From Sphaerospermopsis sp. SIO1G1 (GTDB taxonomy: Bacteria; Cyanobacteriota; Cyanobacteriia; Cyanobacteriales; Nostocaceae), in the NCBI GenBank assembly GCA_010672785.1, contig JAAHFX010000003.1, positions 62,001 to 126,000 on the forward strand: a stretch of 64,000 nt of DNA, given 5' to 3'. The notes below the pieces were generated by a model. The model made no database searches and was not told the origin of the DNA. It saw only the letters and a program-made list of their open reading frames with translations. Position 1 is the stretch's first letter; every line of letters starts with the position of its first letter. The position numbers and the translations under genes are program-made. Of this stretch, positions 8,639 through 17,106 are shown one piece after another.

Positions 8639-8967
8639 AGTACAAACAACTAAATTAAAAATTGAAAATGGAAGTGAATCATCAACAAAATTGGGTGCTA
8701 ATTGGTAATTGGTAATTGATGATTAACCATTTACTCTTACCTATCACCTGTCACCTTTTCCCCAGATGACAACTTACGTTAATATTGGTAAGCATCTTGA
8801 CTTATAGCAAACTATACGTAAGCAAATTTTTGTCAAGATATTCTCTTTGTCTTGTTCTGAACAAGCCTCTAATTGTTAACCATGCCATAAATCATGCCTA
8901 GCCACAAAGCTAAATACCCTGATTTATTGCCAAAGCCACTCTTTTCCAGGTATGTGGGTTGAGCCTT

Positions 8968-9987
8968 ATGTCTGACCTTCCTTTCACTTTAGATCAGTTA
9001 CGCATCCTCAAAGCGATCGCCGCCGAAGGCAGCTTCAAACGCGCCGCTGATAGTCTCTACGTCTCTCAACCAGCTGTAAGTTTACAGGTGCAAAATCTGG
9101 AACGTCAACTGGATGTACCCCTATTTGATAGGGGAGGAAGACGCGCTCAATTAACCGAAGCAGGCCATCTACTTCTGACTTACGGTGAAAAAATCCTCAG
9201 TTTGTGTCAAGAAACTTGTCGGGCCATCGAAGACTTACAAAATCTTCAAGGTGGTACTTTGATAGTTGGTGCTTCTCAAACTACAGGTACTTATCTTCTA
9301 CCACGCATGATCGGGCTATTTAGACAAAAGTATCCCGATGTAGCTGTACAACTACACGTTCATTCTACCCGTCGTACCGCTTGGAGCGTGGCTAATGGCC
9401 AGGTAGATTTAGCAATTATTGGTGGTGAAATACCTTCAGAACTAGCAGAATCTTTGCAAATTCTTCCCTATGCTGAAGATGAGTTAGCTCTAATTTTGCC
9501 GACATCTCATCCTTTTGCTAAATTAGAAACCATTCAAAAAGAAGACCTATACAAATTACAATTCATTGGTCTTGACTCTCAATCTACTATCCGTAAAGTT
9601 ATTGATCAAGTCTTGGCTCGCAGTGAAATTGATACCAGACGCTTTAAGTTTGAAATGGAGTTAAATTCCATTGAAGCTATTAAGAATGCAGTCCAATCTG
9701 GTCTGGGTGCAGCTTTTGTTTCCACTTCCGCGATCGCTAAGGAATTACAAATGGGAGTATTACACTGTAAACCAATTGATGGTGTGGTAGTCAAAAGAAC
9801 TCTCTGGTTAATTGTGAATCCCAATCGCTATAGATCAAAAGCAGCAGAGGCTTTTAGTGAGGAAATTTTATCTCAGTTTGCTACGCCTGGATGGAATGAA
9901 GAAACGTTAAAATTATCACAGGCAAGTCTTGCGGTCTCTACTTTAGATTTAGACCCAGTCACACCTAATCCCTCTGAAGCAGATTAA
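8968..9987 (+). CDS. rbcR: LysR-type transcriptional regulator RbcR (Ycf30)
   Basis: 339 aa from ATG at 8968; a TTG three codons earlier is less likely. The N-terminal helix-turn-helix ([20 protein letters not shown], then [20 protein letters not shown]) is nearly invariant in cyanobacterial and plastid RbcR/Ycf30 proteins. It is followed by the LysR substrate-binding domain ([18 protein letters not shown] onward). RbcR activates RuBisCO and related carbon-fixation genes in response to metabolite levels. The Asp/Pro-rich C-terminal tail (about 30 residues) is less conserved. The GCGATCGC octamer occurs twice inside the gene. Confidence 0.9.
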   Translation: MSDLPFTLDQLRILKAIAAEGSFKRAADSLYVSQPAVSLQVQNLERQLDVPLFDRGGRRAQLTEAGHLLLTYGEKILSLCQETCRAIEDLQNLQGGTLIVGASQTTGTYLLPRMIGLFRQKYPDVAVQLHVHSTRRTAWSVANGQVDLAIIGGEIPSELAESLQILPYAEDELALILPTSHPFAKLETIQKEDLYKLQFIGLDSQSTIRKVIDQVLARSEIDTRRFKFEMELNSIEAIKNAVQSGLGAAFVSTSAIAKELQMGVLHCKPIDGVVVKRTLWLIVNPNRYRSKAAEAFSEEILSQFATPGWNEETLKLSQASLAVSTLDLDPVTPNPSEAD

Positions 9988-10301
9988 CAATTCTGTCAGT
10001 AGTTACTTGTTATTTCAGTTATCAGTTATCAATACCTCTAGCTGAAGCCAGAGGCTTAAAATTAGGAATATTATATTTTTTTATACCCTTAAAAGGGCAA
10101 GCTTGAGACCACAATTTTTCGATCAATAGTCAAAATTAAATTAATTTCAGTTCGGGATCAGCTAAAACATTAATGTGTACTTAATGAGACTGGAAAACAC
10201 TATGGAAAGCAAATTGCCTCGTTGAGTAAAAATACCCTTAACTCGAACTTAACTGAAATTACTAACGACTAATGACTAATGACTAATGAGCAATCATTAC
10301 T
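9988..10301. repeat. Gene-free stretch: IS605-like hairpin repeat, 120-bp inverted repeat and heptamers
   Basis: Three elements fill the gap. At 10036-10125 lies a copy of the approx. 90-bp CCTCTAGCTGAAGC family, with a terminal hairpin and a CCCTTAAAAGGG palindrome. At 10142-10261 an 11-bp perfect inverted repeat (TAATTTCAGTT / AACTGAAATTA) encloses about 98 bases with an inner ATTAATGTGTACTTAAT stem. Finally GACTAAT heptamers (about 10267-10289) run up to the kinase start codon, leaving little room for a normal ribosome-binding site. Confidence 0.7.
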
Positions 10302-11699
10302 ATGGAAGTTTACTGTACTCGTCCCCAATGTCCACGTCCACAGAATCACTTTAGTGATTTAGACGATACTACTAATCTTAAAGAAGTTCATCAAAAATAC
10401 TGTACTAGCTGTGGAATGCCACTGATTTTGCGTGGCCGATATATACCTACTCAATTTCTGGGAAAGGGTGGTTTTGGCACTGCTTTTTTGGCTATTGACA
10501 GAGATACACCTAAAATGCGTCAGTGTGTGGTTAAACAATTTCAACCCAGTGAAAATTTGACAGCAGAAGCATTAGAAACAGCTAGGATTTTATTTACCAG
10601 AGAAGCTGGTGTTTTGGAAGAAATAGGCGATGAACATAAGCAAATACCTGATCTATATGCTTTTTTCCCTATTACTGTTCCAAGTTTAGAATCAGGACAA
10701 CAAGACGAATTTTTTTATCTGGTTCAAGAATATATTGATGGTCATACTCTGGAAGATGAATTATCCTTAGAGGGTAATTTTTCTGAAATGGGTGTAACAC
10801 AAATACTGACAGAAATTCTGCCTATTCTCCAGTTTATTCACCACAAAGGTATTATTCATCGAGATATTAAACCATCTAACATTATGCGTCGCCGTGATGG
10901 GAGGCTGTTTTTATTAGACTTTGGTGCAGTTAAGTTAGTCACTAATTCCCCAGGGACTAATACTGGATCTACTGGTATTTATTCTATGGGTTTTGCACCT
11001 CCAGAACAAATGTCAGGTGGTCAAATATTTCCTTCTACAGATTTGTATGCTTTAGCTGTAACTGTAATTATGTTGTTAACGGGGCAAGATGCTAGTCAAT
11101 TATTCGATGCTTATACAAATCAATGGAATTGGCTTAGTCAAGTCAATATCAGTGATAGATTAGCTCATGTTTTAGATCGAATGTTGCTATCTACTCCCAG
11201 TCAGCGTTTCCAGTCTGCAACTGAAGTTTTAGAGGCAATATCTACTCCTCTTCCTACTATTCCTACTTCATCTCCACCTATTCAAGCACAACCTGTTCCA
11301 CCATCTCCACCTGTTCAAGCACAACCTGTTCCACCAGCTACAACAAAACCAATATTTGCTACCTGGGAAATATTAGCTGGAGCAGCTTTTAGTGGTTTTG
11401 AAGGTGCTTTAATTGCAATTAGTATTTTTAGTATAGTTAATAACCCGATTGTTACTGTAGCAATTTCAGTGGTGATTTTAACTGGGTTGATTTTTGCCCA
11501 AACTAGACGCTGGTTAGAAAGATTTGATTTATTAATTATTCCCGGTATTACTTTTGCTGTAATATTCTTTATTCCCTTGTTAAGAGGTAGTTTATCTATT
11601 GAACAAGTGGTAGTTTTAGCTGCTGCGTCTGCTTTAGCTGCTATTGCAGTGATGAGTTTGTTTAGATTAATTTATAAGTTAGTATACTCAATTATCTAG
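10302..11699 (+). CDS. Membrane-anchored Ser/Thr protein kinase with N-terminal Cys4 motif
   Basis: 465 aa. N-terminal zinc-ribbon-like Cys4 (C5, C10, C34, C37) is followed by a Hanks-type kinase domain: Gly-rich loop GKGGFGTAF (about 54-62), HRDIKPSN (about 186-193) and DFG (206-208), then a Pro-rich linker with a duplicated IQAQPVPPSPP-like unit (about 325-345). The C-terminal about 115 residues form four transmembrane helices. All catalytic motifs are intact. It phosphorylates Ser/Thr on unknown targets; the kinase faces the cytoplasm. Two tethered solute-binding proteins follow on the same strand, which may make this a ligand-sensing group. The TAG stop is the first three bases of a dispersed TAGGGTTTGC repeat. 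Confidence 0.9.
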   Translation: MEVYCTRPQCPRPQNHFSDLDDTTNLKEVHQKYCTSCGMPLILRGRYIPTQFLGKGGFGTAFLAIDRDTPKMRQCVVKQFQPSENLTAEALETARILFTREAGVLEEIGDEHKQIPDLYAFFPITVPSLESGQQDEFFYLVQEYIDGHTLEDELSLEGNFSEMGVTQILTEILPILQFIHHKGIIHRDIKPSNIMRRRDGRLFLLDFGAVKLVTNSPGTNTGSTGIYSMGFAPPEQMSGGQIFPSTDLYALAVTVIMLLTGQDASQLFDAYTNQWNWLSQVNISDRLAHVLDRMLLSTPSQRFQSATEVLEAISTPLPTIPTSSPPIQAQPVPPSPPVQAQPVPPATTKPIFATWEILAGAAFSGFEGALIAISIFSIVNNPIVTVAISVVILTGLIFAQTRRWLERFDLLIIPGITFAVIFFIPLLRGSLSIEQVVVLAAASALAAIAVMSLFRLIYKLVYSII

Positions 11700-12028
11700 G
11701 GTTTGCAGCAAAAAGTTATTCGTGGAGAACAGGGTAAAGTTTCAAGATGTGGGTGTGAATGATGATTTTTCCTTTAACAGGACTTACGCAGAAGTTACGG
11801 AAGAATGAACCACGAAGGACACAAAGAAAACGAAAGTAAGAGGTTTTAAGAGATATTTTGCGTAAGCCCTACTTTAAGTAGGAATTAAATGCAAGATATT
11901 TGAGGATCAGCACTTGAAAACTTTGCACTTGAACCGAAAATAGAAACTTAGTAACTCTCTAAAACTGTCACCTGTCACCTGTCACCTGTCACCTAGTCTT
12001 CACAGATTACTTTTTGCTACAAACCCTA
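11697..12028. mobile_element. MITE-like element with approx. 30-bp terminal inverted repeats (TAGGGTTTGC family)
   Basis: The left end TAGGGTTTGCAGCAAAAAG (11697 onward) is mirrored by CTTTTTGCTACAAACCCTA (to 12028); the match continues inward as TTATTCGTGGAGA / TCTTCACAGATTA. Inside are a complete AGGACTTACGC element (11779-11870), a GTGCAAG-type inverted repeat (about 11888-11934) and TGTCACC heptamers (11966-11994), so the element is a composite. It has no transposase. Single left ends of the same family occur at 13546, 13623, 14437, 23514, 23583, 25587, 41701 and 43972. The rest of the gap to 12138 is repeat remnants (AGTTATC heptamers, a second ATTTAGCAAACCCTA end). Confidence 0.75.
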
Positions 12029-12138
12029 ATTATCAGTTATCAGTTATTACTGTTCACTGTTAACCAATCACTTTTTGCTACCCTATCTAGTCTTGGTTTC
12101 AGATTTATTTAGCAAACCCTATCTAATCTTATGTTCAG

Positions 12139-13548
12139 ATGTTAAACAAAGACAGTAAAGTATTCATTTTTACCTTCCTTTTGACAGTAGGAATATTAGC
12201 TTTAGGTTTATGGCAACTGATGCCTAATTTTTCTGGTAGAAATAGTAATAACTCAAAAAATCAACCAACCAACAACGATCAATCTGTTACAGAGCGAATG
12301 AGTTTTGGGGAAAGAATATTTAGTCCTAGTGATTCATCTACCAATAAAAAGGAAGGTAGTCAAGCAATAGCACAAGAAAATTATCCACAAGCGATCGCTG
12401 ATTTTAGCAAATCTTTAAAAATCAATCCTAACGATCCGGAAAGTCTTATATATTTGAATAATGCCAAAATAGGGACACAGAAAAATTACACAATTTTTGT
12501 ATCTGTTCCCTTTGGAATTAACCCTAAGTCAGCATTAGAAATTCTCAGGGGTGTAGCTCAAGCTCAAAATGAAATTAATAATAATGGCAAGATAAAAGGC
12601 ATTCCCTTAAAAGTAGGTATTGCTAAAGATGAAGATAACCCAGAAACGGCTCAAAAAATAGCTGCTGCTTTAGTGGAAAATCCAGATGTCTTGGGTGTAG
12701 TTTGTTGTACATCCAGTCATGTTACATTAGCCGCTGGAGAGATTTATGATTCTGGAAAACTGGTAACAATTTCTCCTACCAGCACATCGGTTAAAATTAC
12801 TGATTTTAGTCCTTATGTATTTCGTTCAGTTCCTAGTGATTCTATTGCTGCGAGGACTTTAGCCAATTATATGATTAAGAATTTAAAAAAGCAAAAGGCA
12901 GCAGTATTTTTTAATTCCGAAAGTAGTTATAGTCAATCATTAAAAAAAGAGTTTGTTACTTCTGTTTTATTGGAAGGGGGTGAAGTATCTCAAGAATTTG
13001 ACTTATCCAAAGCAGATTTTAGTGCTGCTCAAAGTATTAAAAAATCTACTGATGACGGGGTAGAAGTTTTAATGTTAGCACCTAATACACTTACTTTAGA
13101 TAAAGCATTGCAAGTAGTGCAAGTTAATCAAAAGCAGATGGAATTATTAGCGGGTGATACTACATATACTATCAAAACTTTAGAAGTTGGTAGAGAACAA
13201 GCTCTAGAAATGGTAGTAGCTATTCCTTGGCATATTAATAGTAATAAAAACAGTTTGTTGTCTGATTTTCCCGCAACCTCAAGGAGATTGTGGGGCGCTG
13301 ATGTGAATTGGCGAACTGCTTTAGCTTATGATGCAACAAAAGCTTTAATTAAAGCAATAGAAACTGATCCTACTCGTGAAGGGATTCAAAAAACCTTGCC
13401 TTCTTCAGACTTTGCACCCAAAGGTGCTAATGGTGAAATTCGGTTTCAATCATCAGGAGATAGAAATTCACCTGTACAACTTGTTAAAGTTGTTCCTGGT
13501 AGTCGCTCCCGTACAGGCTATGATTTTGAACCAATAGATAATAATTAG
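12139..13548 (+). CDS. Tethered substrate-binding protein (Leu/Ile/Val type) with TPR segment
   Basis: 469 aa. One N-terminal transmembrane helix (about residues 8-28), an Asn/Ser-rich linker, one or two TPR-like repeats (NYPQAIADFSKSLKINPNDPES, about 81-102), then a type-1 periplasmic binding fold of the branched-chain amino-acid class (about 115-460; ILRGVAQAQNEINNNGKIKG and VVCCTSSHVTLAAGEIYDSGKLVTISPTS blocks). There is no lipobox and no ABC permease or ATPase nearby, so a sensory role with the adjacent kinase is as likely as transport. Ligand is unknown. The TAG stop overlaps the TAGGGTTTGC repeat. Confidence 0.8.
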   Translation: MLNKDSKVFIFTFLLTVGILALGLWQLMPNFSGRNSNNSKNQPTNNDQSVTERMSFGERIFSPSDSSTNKKEGSQAIAQENYPQAIADFSKSLKINPNDPESLIYLNNAKIGTQKNYTIFVSVPFGINPKSALEILRGVAQAQNEINNNGKIKGIPLKVGIAKDEDNPETAQKIAAALVENPDVLGVVCCTSSHVTLAAGEIYDSGKLVTISPTSTSVKITDFSPYVFRSVPSDSIAARTLANYMIKNLKKQKAAVFFNSESSYSQSLKKEFVTSVLLEGGEVSQEFDLSKADFSAAQSIKKSTDDGVEVLMLAPNTLTLDKALQVVQVNQKQMELLAGDTTYTIKTLEVGREQALEMVVAIPWHINSNKNSLLSDFPATSRRLWGADVNWRTALAYDATKALIKAIETDPTREGIQKTLPSSDFAPKGANGEIRFQSSGDRNSPVQLVKVVPGSRSRTGYDFEPIDNN

Positions 13549-13848
13549 GGTTTGCAGCAAAAAGTGATTGGTGATTGGTGAGGGGGTGATTGGTGAGAGG
13601 GAATCTTAATTTAATCAGTAATTAGGGTTTGCAGCAAAAAGTGATCTGTGGAGGCTAGGGAGTAGGAAGTAGTTTTAGAGAGTTGGTAAGTTTCAATTTT
13701 CACCTCAAGTGCAAGGTTTTCAAGCACTTATCCCCTAAAATCTTGCACTTTCTCAATTTTAAATTGCGACGTAAGGAAGCAATCTCAAACGCCAATATTT
13801 CGTTAAAATGCGTAAGTCCTAAAAAAGTTATGTTCAGATCAAATCATT
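13546..13848. repeat. Repeat-filled gap (two TAGGGTTTGC ends, GTGCAAG repeat, AGGACTTACGC half element)
   Basis: Left ends of the TAGGGTTTGC family lie at 13546 and 13623, separated by GTGATTG heptamers. A GTGCAAGGTTTTCAAGCAC ... TCTTGCACTT inverted repeat follows at about 13706-13752. The right half of an AGGACTTACGC element (ending TGCGTAAGTCCT at 13820) sits 28 bases before the nitroreductase start. Confidence 0.75.
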
Positions 13849-14439
13849 ATGGAAAAACCAGCTAAAGCACAATATCCAATTCATAAATTACTAGAAAACC
13901 GTTGGAGTCCTCTAGCATTTTCTAGTAAACCCATCACACCAGAAACAATATCTAGTTTATTAGAAGCTGCCCGCTGGACTGCATCTTGTTTTAATGAACA
14001 ACCTTGGAAGTTTATTGTTGCTACTCAAGAAAACACTACAGAATTTAATAAATTACTCAGTTGTATAGTAGAAGCCAATCAAGTGTGGGCTAAAGATGTA
14101 CCAGTGTTGATGATAGCAGTAGCTAAACTCAATTTTGATAAAAATGGTAATCCTAACCGTCATGCTATGTATGATCTGGGTGCAGCAGTTTGTAGTCTGA
14201 CAACTCAAGCGACATCCTTGGACTTATTTGTACATCAAATGGGTGGTTTTGATGTAGCGAAAACCAGAGAAGTTTACAATATTCCAGAGGGATATGAACC
14301 AATGACTGCGATCGCTATCGGTTATCCAGGTGATCCCCAAAGTCTACCACCACAATATCAAGAGCGCGAGTTTGCAGAACGTCAACGTCAGCCACAAAAT
14401 CAGTTCGTGTTCACAAGCACTTGGGAGAATAGTATATAG
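13849..14439 (+). CDS. Nitroreductase-family protein
   Basis: 196 aa, normal for the family. FMN-dependent NAD(P)H oxidoreductases of this type reduce nitro compounds, quinones and similar acceptors. Recognisable blocks: RWSPLAFSSKPI (residues 18-29), LLEAARWTASCFNEQPWKFIVA (37-58, FMN phosphate-binding region), DLGAAVCSLTTQATSLDL (107-124) and AIGYPGD (about 157-163). The usual Ser-x-x-N-x-Q-P motif is present as SCFNEQPW. No signal peptide. Physiological substrate unknown. The TAG stop is again the start of a TAGGGTTTGC repeat. Confidence 0.9.
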   Translation: MEKPAKAQYPIHKLLENRWSPLAFSSKPITPETISSLLEAARWTASCFNEQPWKFIVATQENTTEFNKLLSCIVEANQVWAKDVPVLMIAVAKLNFDKNGNPNRHAMYDLGAAVCSLTTQATSLDLFVHQMGGFDVAKTREVYNIPEGYEPMTAIAIGYPGDPQSLPPQYQEREFAERQRQPQNQFVFTSTWENSI

Positions 14440-14959
14440 GGTTTGCTGAAACAGTGATTGGTGATTGGTGATTGGTGATTGGTGATTGGTGATTGGGTAA
14501 ATTTCTTAATTACGTAAGCGAAGCTCTCCCGAAGGGAGCATTACGAATTACTAAAGGTGATTGGTGACTGGGAATCTTAATTTAATCAGTATAGGACTTA
14601 CGCAAAATATCTCTTGTAACCCTCTTACCTTCGTGTCCTTTGCGTCCTTCGTGGTTCATTCTTCCGTAACTTCCGCGTAAGTCTGGGATTTTTGAAATAA
14701 AACTGCTGTGCATTTAATTTGTATAAGTTTAGCAGGCAAGATGCGCGCACCACAAGAATTAACAATATTAGAATTATCTAATTTAGCTGCGTAACAGTTT
14801 ATTCTTGTAGACAGCGAAATCTGAACAAGGAACAGTGAAGAAGGAATCAAGATGACTGATTTTTTTCTGAAGTCAAGTCATAGTCTCATATCTTAAATTA
14901 TACAAGATATAAAATCCTTTGCTTGCACTGCTCTCAAATTTATTTATCTATATCTAATT
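14437..14959. repeat. Gene-free stretch: heptamers, embedded small dispersed repeat, AGGACTTACGC element
   Basis: TAGGGTTTGC end at 14437, then TGATTGG heptamers (about 14453-14496), then a TAATTCG-type site (minus orientation) interrupted at 14515-14539 by a 25-bp hairpin TAAGCGAAGCTCTCCCGAAG plus GGAGC. A full AGGACTTACGC element lies at 14593-14684. A GCAGGCAAGATGCGCGC fragment (14732 on) matches repeats at about 44099 and 59999. From about 14880 the sequence is unique and should hold the promoter of the following gene. Confidence 0.8.
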
Positions 14960-16015
14960 ATGTCACAGAAAAAAGAAGCTTTAACTTTAACTGTTACTCT
15001 ATTGATAACAACATTACTACTTGGTGGTGGCTATTTCTGGTTTACTAGAGAATCAAGAGTAGATATCAAAAATGTTACTAATTCCCAGCCAAATCAATCT
15101 ACATCCACGCCAAACACAGTAAAAAAAGCTAATAGTACCAATTTTTCTACTGTAGCTAATGTGCCTACAGGGTTATTTAATTATGGAGGTAGCACAACTT
15201 GGGCTCCTATTCGATTAAGTATTGATTCAGTTATCCAAACTGCAAGACCAGAATATAGGCTACGATATGTGCAACCTGCCAATGTTACTCCCGGTTCTGG
15301 TACTGGGATAAATGCCTTAATTGAAGGTCAGTTATCCTTTTCTCAATCTTCTCGGGCCGTTACGGATCAAGAATTAAAACGCGCCCAGCAACGTGGGTTT
15401 TCACTGAATCAAATTCCTATTGCTATTGATGGGATAGCTATAGTTGTCAATCCAAAACTAGAGATTCCTGGGTTAACAATCAACCAGCTAAAATCAATCT
15501 ACATAGGCAAGATTAAAAATTGGAATGAAGTTGGGGGACCAAACATACCTATTTTGCCACTAACCCGCCGTGTTGGTGATGGTGGAACAGTTGAGCTTTT
15601 TATTAAAGAGATTATGGGTGGTCAAGTTTTCGGTTCTGAAGTAGAGTTAGTCTCGACGACCACCCAAGCCTTAAGAAAGGTAGCTGATAGTCCTGGTGCT
15701 ATCTATTATGCTTCTGCTCCAGAGGTTGTTCCTCAATGTTCGGTTAAACCCTTGCCTATAGGTAGAACACCTAGCGAATATGTTACTCCTTATCAGAAAC
15801 CATTGATTCTTACTAATCAATGCCCCAATAAGCGCAACCAACTGAATATTCAGGCCTTTAAATCAGGGAAATATCCGATTACCCGCAATCTGTTTGTGAT
15901 TGTCAAACAGAATGGTCAAACTGAGGAACAAGCGGGTGTTGCTTATGCTAACTTGTTGCTAACAGAGCAGGGACAGGAACTAATTACCAAAGCTGGGTTT
16001 GTTAAAATCCGCTGA
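14960..16015 (+). CDS. Tethered PstS-like (phosphate-type) substrate-binding protein
   Basis: 351 aa. One N-terminal membrane helix (about residues 9-27) and a Ser/Thr/Asn-rich linker lead to a PBP-like domain of the PstS class: FNYGGSTTWAPI (about 73-84), the GSGTGINALIEGQLSFSQSSRAV block (anion-binding GSGTG) and KSIYIGKIKNWNEVGGPN. The family binds phosphate or related oxyanions. No pstC/A/B genes are present. In cyanobacteria such proteins often accompany Ser/Thr kinases, which fits the kinase and the other binding protein 2.5-4.6 kb upstream. Role as an external phosphate sensor is inference. Confidence 0.8.
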   Translation: MSQKKEALTLTVTLLITTLLLGGGYFWFTRESRVDIKNVTNSQPNQSTSTPNTVKKANSTNFSTVANVPTGLFNYGGSTTWAPIRLSIDSVIQTARPEYRLRYVQPANVTPGSGTGINALIEGQLSFSQSSRAVTDQELKRAQQRGFSLNQIPIAIDGIAIVVNPKLEIPGLTINQLKSIYIGKIKNWNEVGGPNIPILPLTRRVGDGGTVELFIKEIMGGQVFGSEVELVSTTTQALRKVADSPGAIYYASAPEVVPQCSVKPLPIGRTPSEYVTPYQKPLILTNQCPNKRNQLNIQAFKSGKYPITRNLFVIVKQNGQTEEQAGVAYANLLLTEQGQELITKAGFVKIR

Positions 16016-16086
16016 CACCTGCTGTCCATATTTTCTCAGAAACCATATAAGTAGCACATTTCACATCAAGTTTGTGAGTGTGCTTT

Positions 16087-16806
16087 TTAGCTAGCTCTGT
16101 TAATTGACTCTGCTGGCAAGCAAATCAAGTTATCTCCTTGGGTGAGAATTAATCCACGTTGGCGTAATTTACCCATTAAACGCGTAACAGTAACGCGAGT
16201 AGAGCCAATAGCACTACCTATTTGAGCATGGGTGAGAGGGAAGGGTAAACAGTATCCACGAATCACATCGGGATCTGTTTCGCTCATTGCAGGTTCTCCA
16301 TATTCCTCAATTAATAAAGTGAGGAATCCGAGTAGTCTGTCAATGGTGCGACGTTGTCCCAAAGCACTCAGCCACAATAATTTACGCTGATGTTGATATC
16401 TAAAAGCATCCATTACTTCACGACGGAAGTGAGGCCAGTTGTCCAAATCATGCCAGTACATCCATAACACAGCAGTTTGGTCAACGTGAGCATAGGATTG
16501 GAGGGTAAAGGGAGATTGTGCAACAATTTCAAATGGTTGTCCTGCTCCGACAAAACCCAAAAATGCTTCCTCTGGAGTTCTGTTAATACGTCGAGATGTC
16601 AATTGACTAGCAGTAGCACTGACTTGGGCTGTCCCTACCATACGAATAGCACCTCGTTGCACTAAGTAGAGCAATCCAGGTCTGGCAGGAATGCGTTCAT
16701 CTTTGCTGAAAGTACGGCAACGGTAGTGTTCTTGCGCCCAGTCAAGAATGCGTTGCCAAGTTAGAAAAGGCCGTGATGCTTCGGAAAAAGAGGATTGAGA
16801 TTGCAT
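16087..16806 (-). CDS. Crp/Fnr-family transcriptional regulator
   Basis: 239 aa from ATG at 16806; a TTG ten codons upstream is also in frame. An N-terminal cyclic-nucleotide-type beta-barrel (about residues 20-130) is followed by a C-terminal winged helix-turn-helix, LTHAQIGSAIGSTRVTVTRLMGKLRQRGLI (about 190-220 in this numbering). It is not NtcA: the effector region and N-terminus differ. The ligand cannot be read from the sequence. Divergent from the DALR gene. In between, AGTAGAT-GTTACT-ATCTACT (16923-16942) is an inverted repeat that could be its operator. Confidence 0.8.
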   Translation of the reverse strand: MQSQSSFSEASRPFLTWQRILDWAQEHYRCRTFSKDERIPARPGLLYLVQRGAIRMVGTAQVSATASQLTSRRINRTPEEAFLGFVGAGQPFEIVAQSPFTLQSYAHVDQTAVLWMYWHDLDNWPHFRREVMDAFRYQHQRKLLWLSALGQRRTIDRLLGFLTLLIEEYGEPAMSETDPDVIRGYCLPFPLTHAQIGSAIGSTRVTVTRLMGKLRQRGLILTQGDNLICLPAESINRAS

Positions 16807-16922
16807 AGGTAACAAAGAGCGTTCGGCTGAAGACAAAGACTAAATAATATGCTGCAAGGAGTGTCTTTGTGTTAACAGGGTTGGCTTGATGTAATGTAGC
16901 ATCTGCCATTTAAAGTAAAGAA

Positions 16923-16942
16923 AGTAGATGTTACTATCTACT
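16923..16942. promoter_or_regulatory. Inverted repeat, candidate operator between divergent genes
   Basis: AGTAGAT and ATCTACT, separated by six bases, lie between the divergent Crp-like gene and the DALR gene. TATACT and TACAAT hexamers just to the right could be -10 boxes for the rightward gene. Spacing and symmetry fit a dimeric regulator, but Crp-type consensus (TGTGA) is not matched. Confidence 0.3.
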
Positions 16943-17106
16943 CTTTCGCTATACTTCTTACTGTACAATGAGGGTAGTAAAGTTTACTAATTATTCATTA
17001 AATTTTATCCTACTCTCATTTTTCTTTACTTAGACTAAACTTCTACCTAAAGGTGGATGGAACAGGATAAAATCTTGATAACCGTCAAACTTTCCTATAT
17101 CACTAC

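Noticed and set aside
13683..13865. 60-codon frame overlapping the nitroreductase start
   Set aside because: Consists of dispersed repeats; no independent support.
16087..16806. Crp-family gene considered as ntcA
   Set aside because: The effector-domain sequence and N-terminus do not match NtcA, which is nearly invariant in cyanobacteria; only the family is called.
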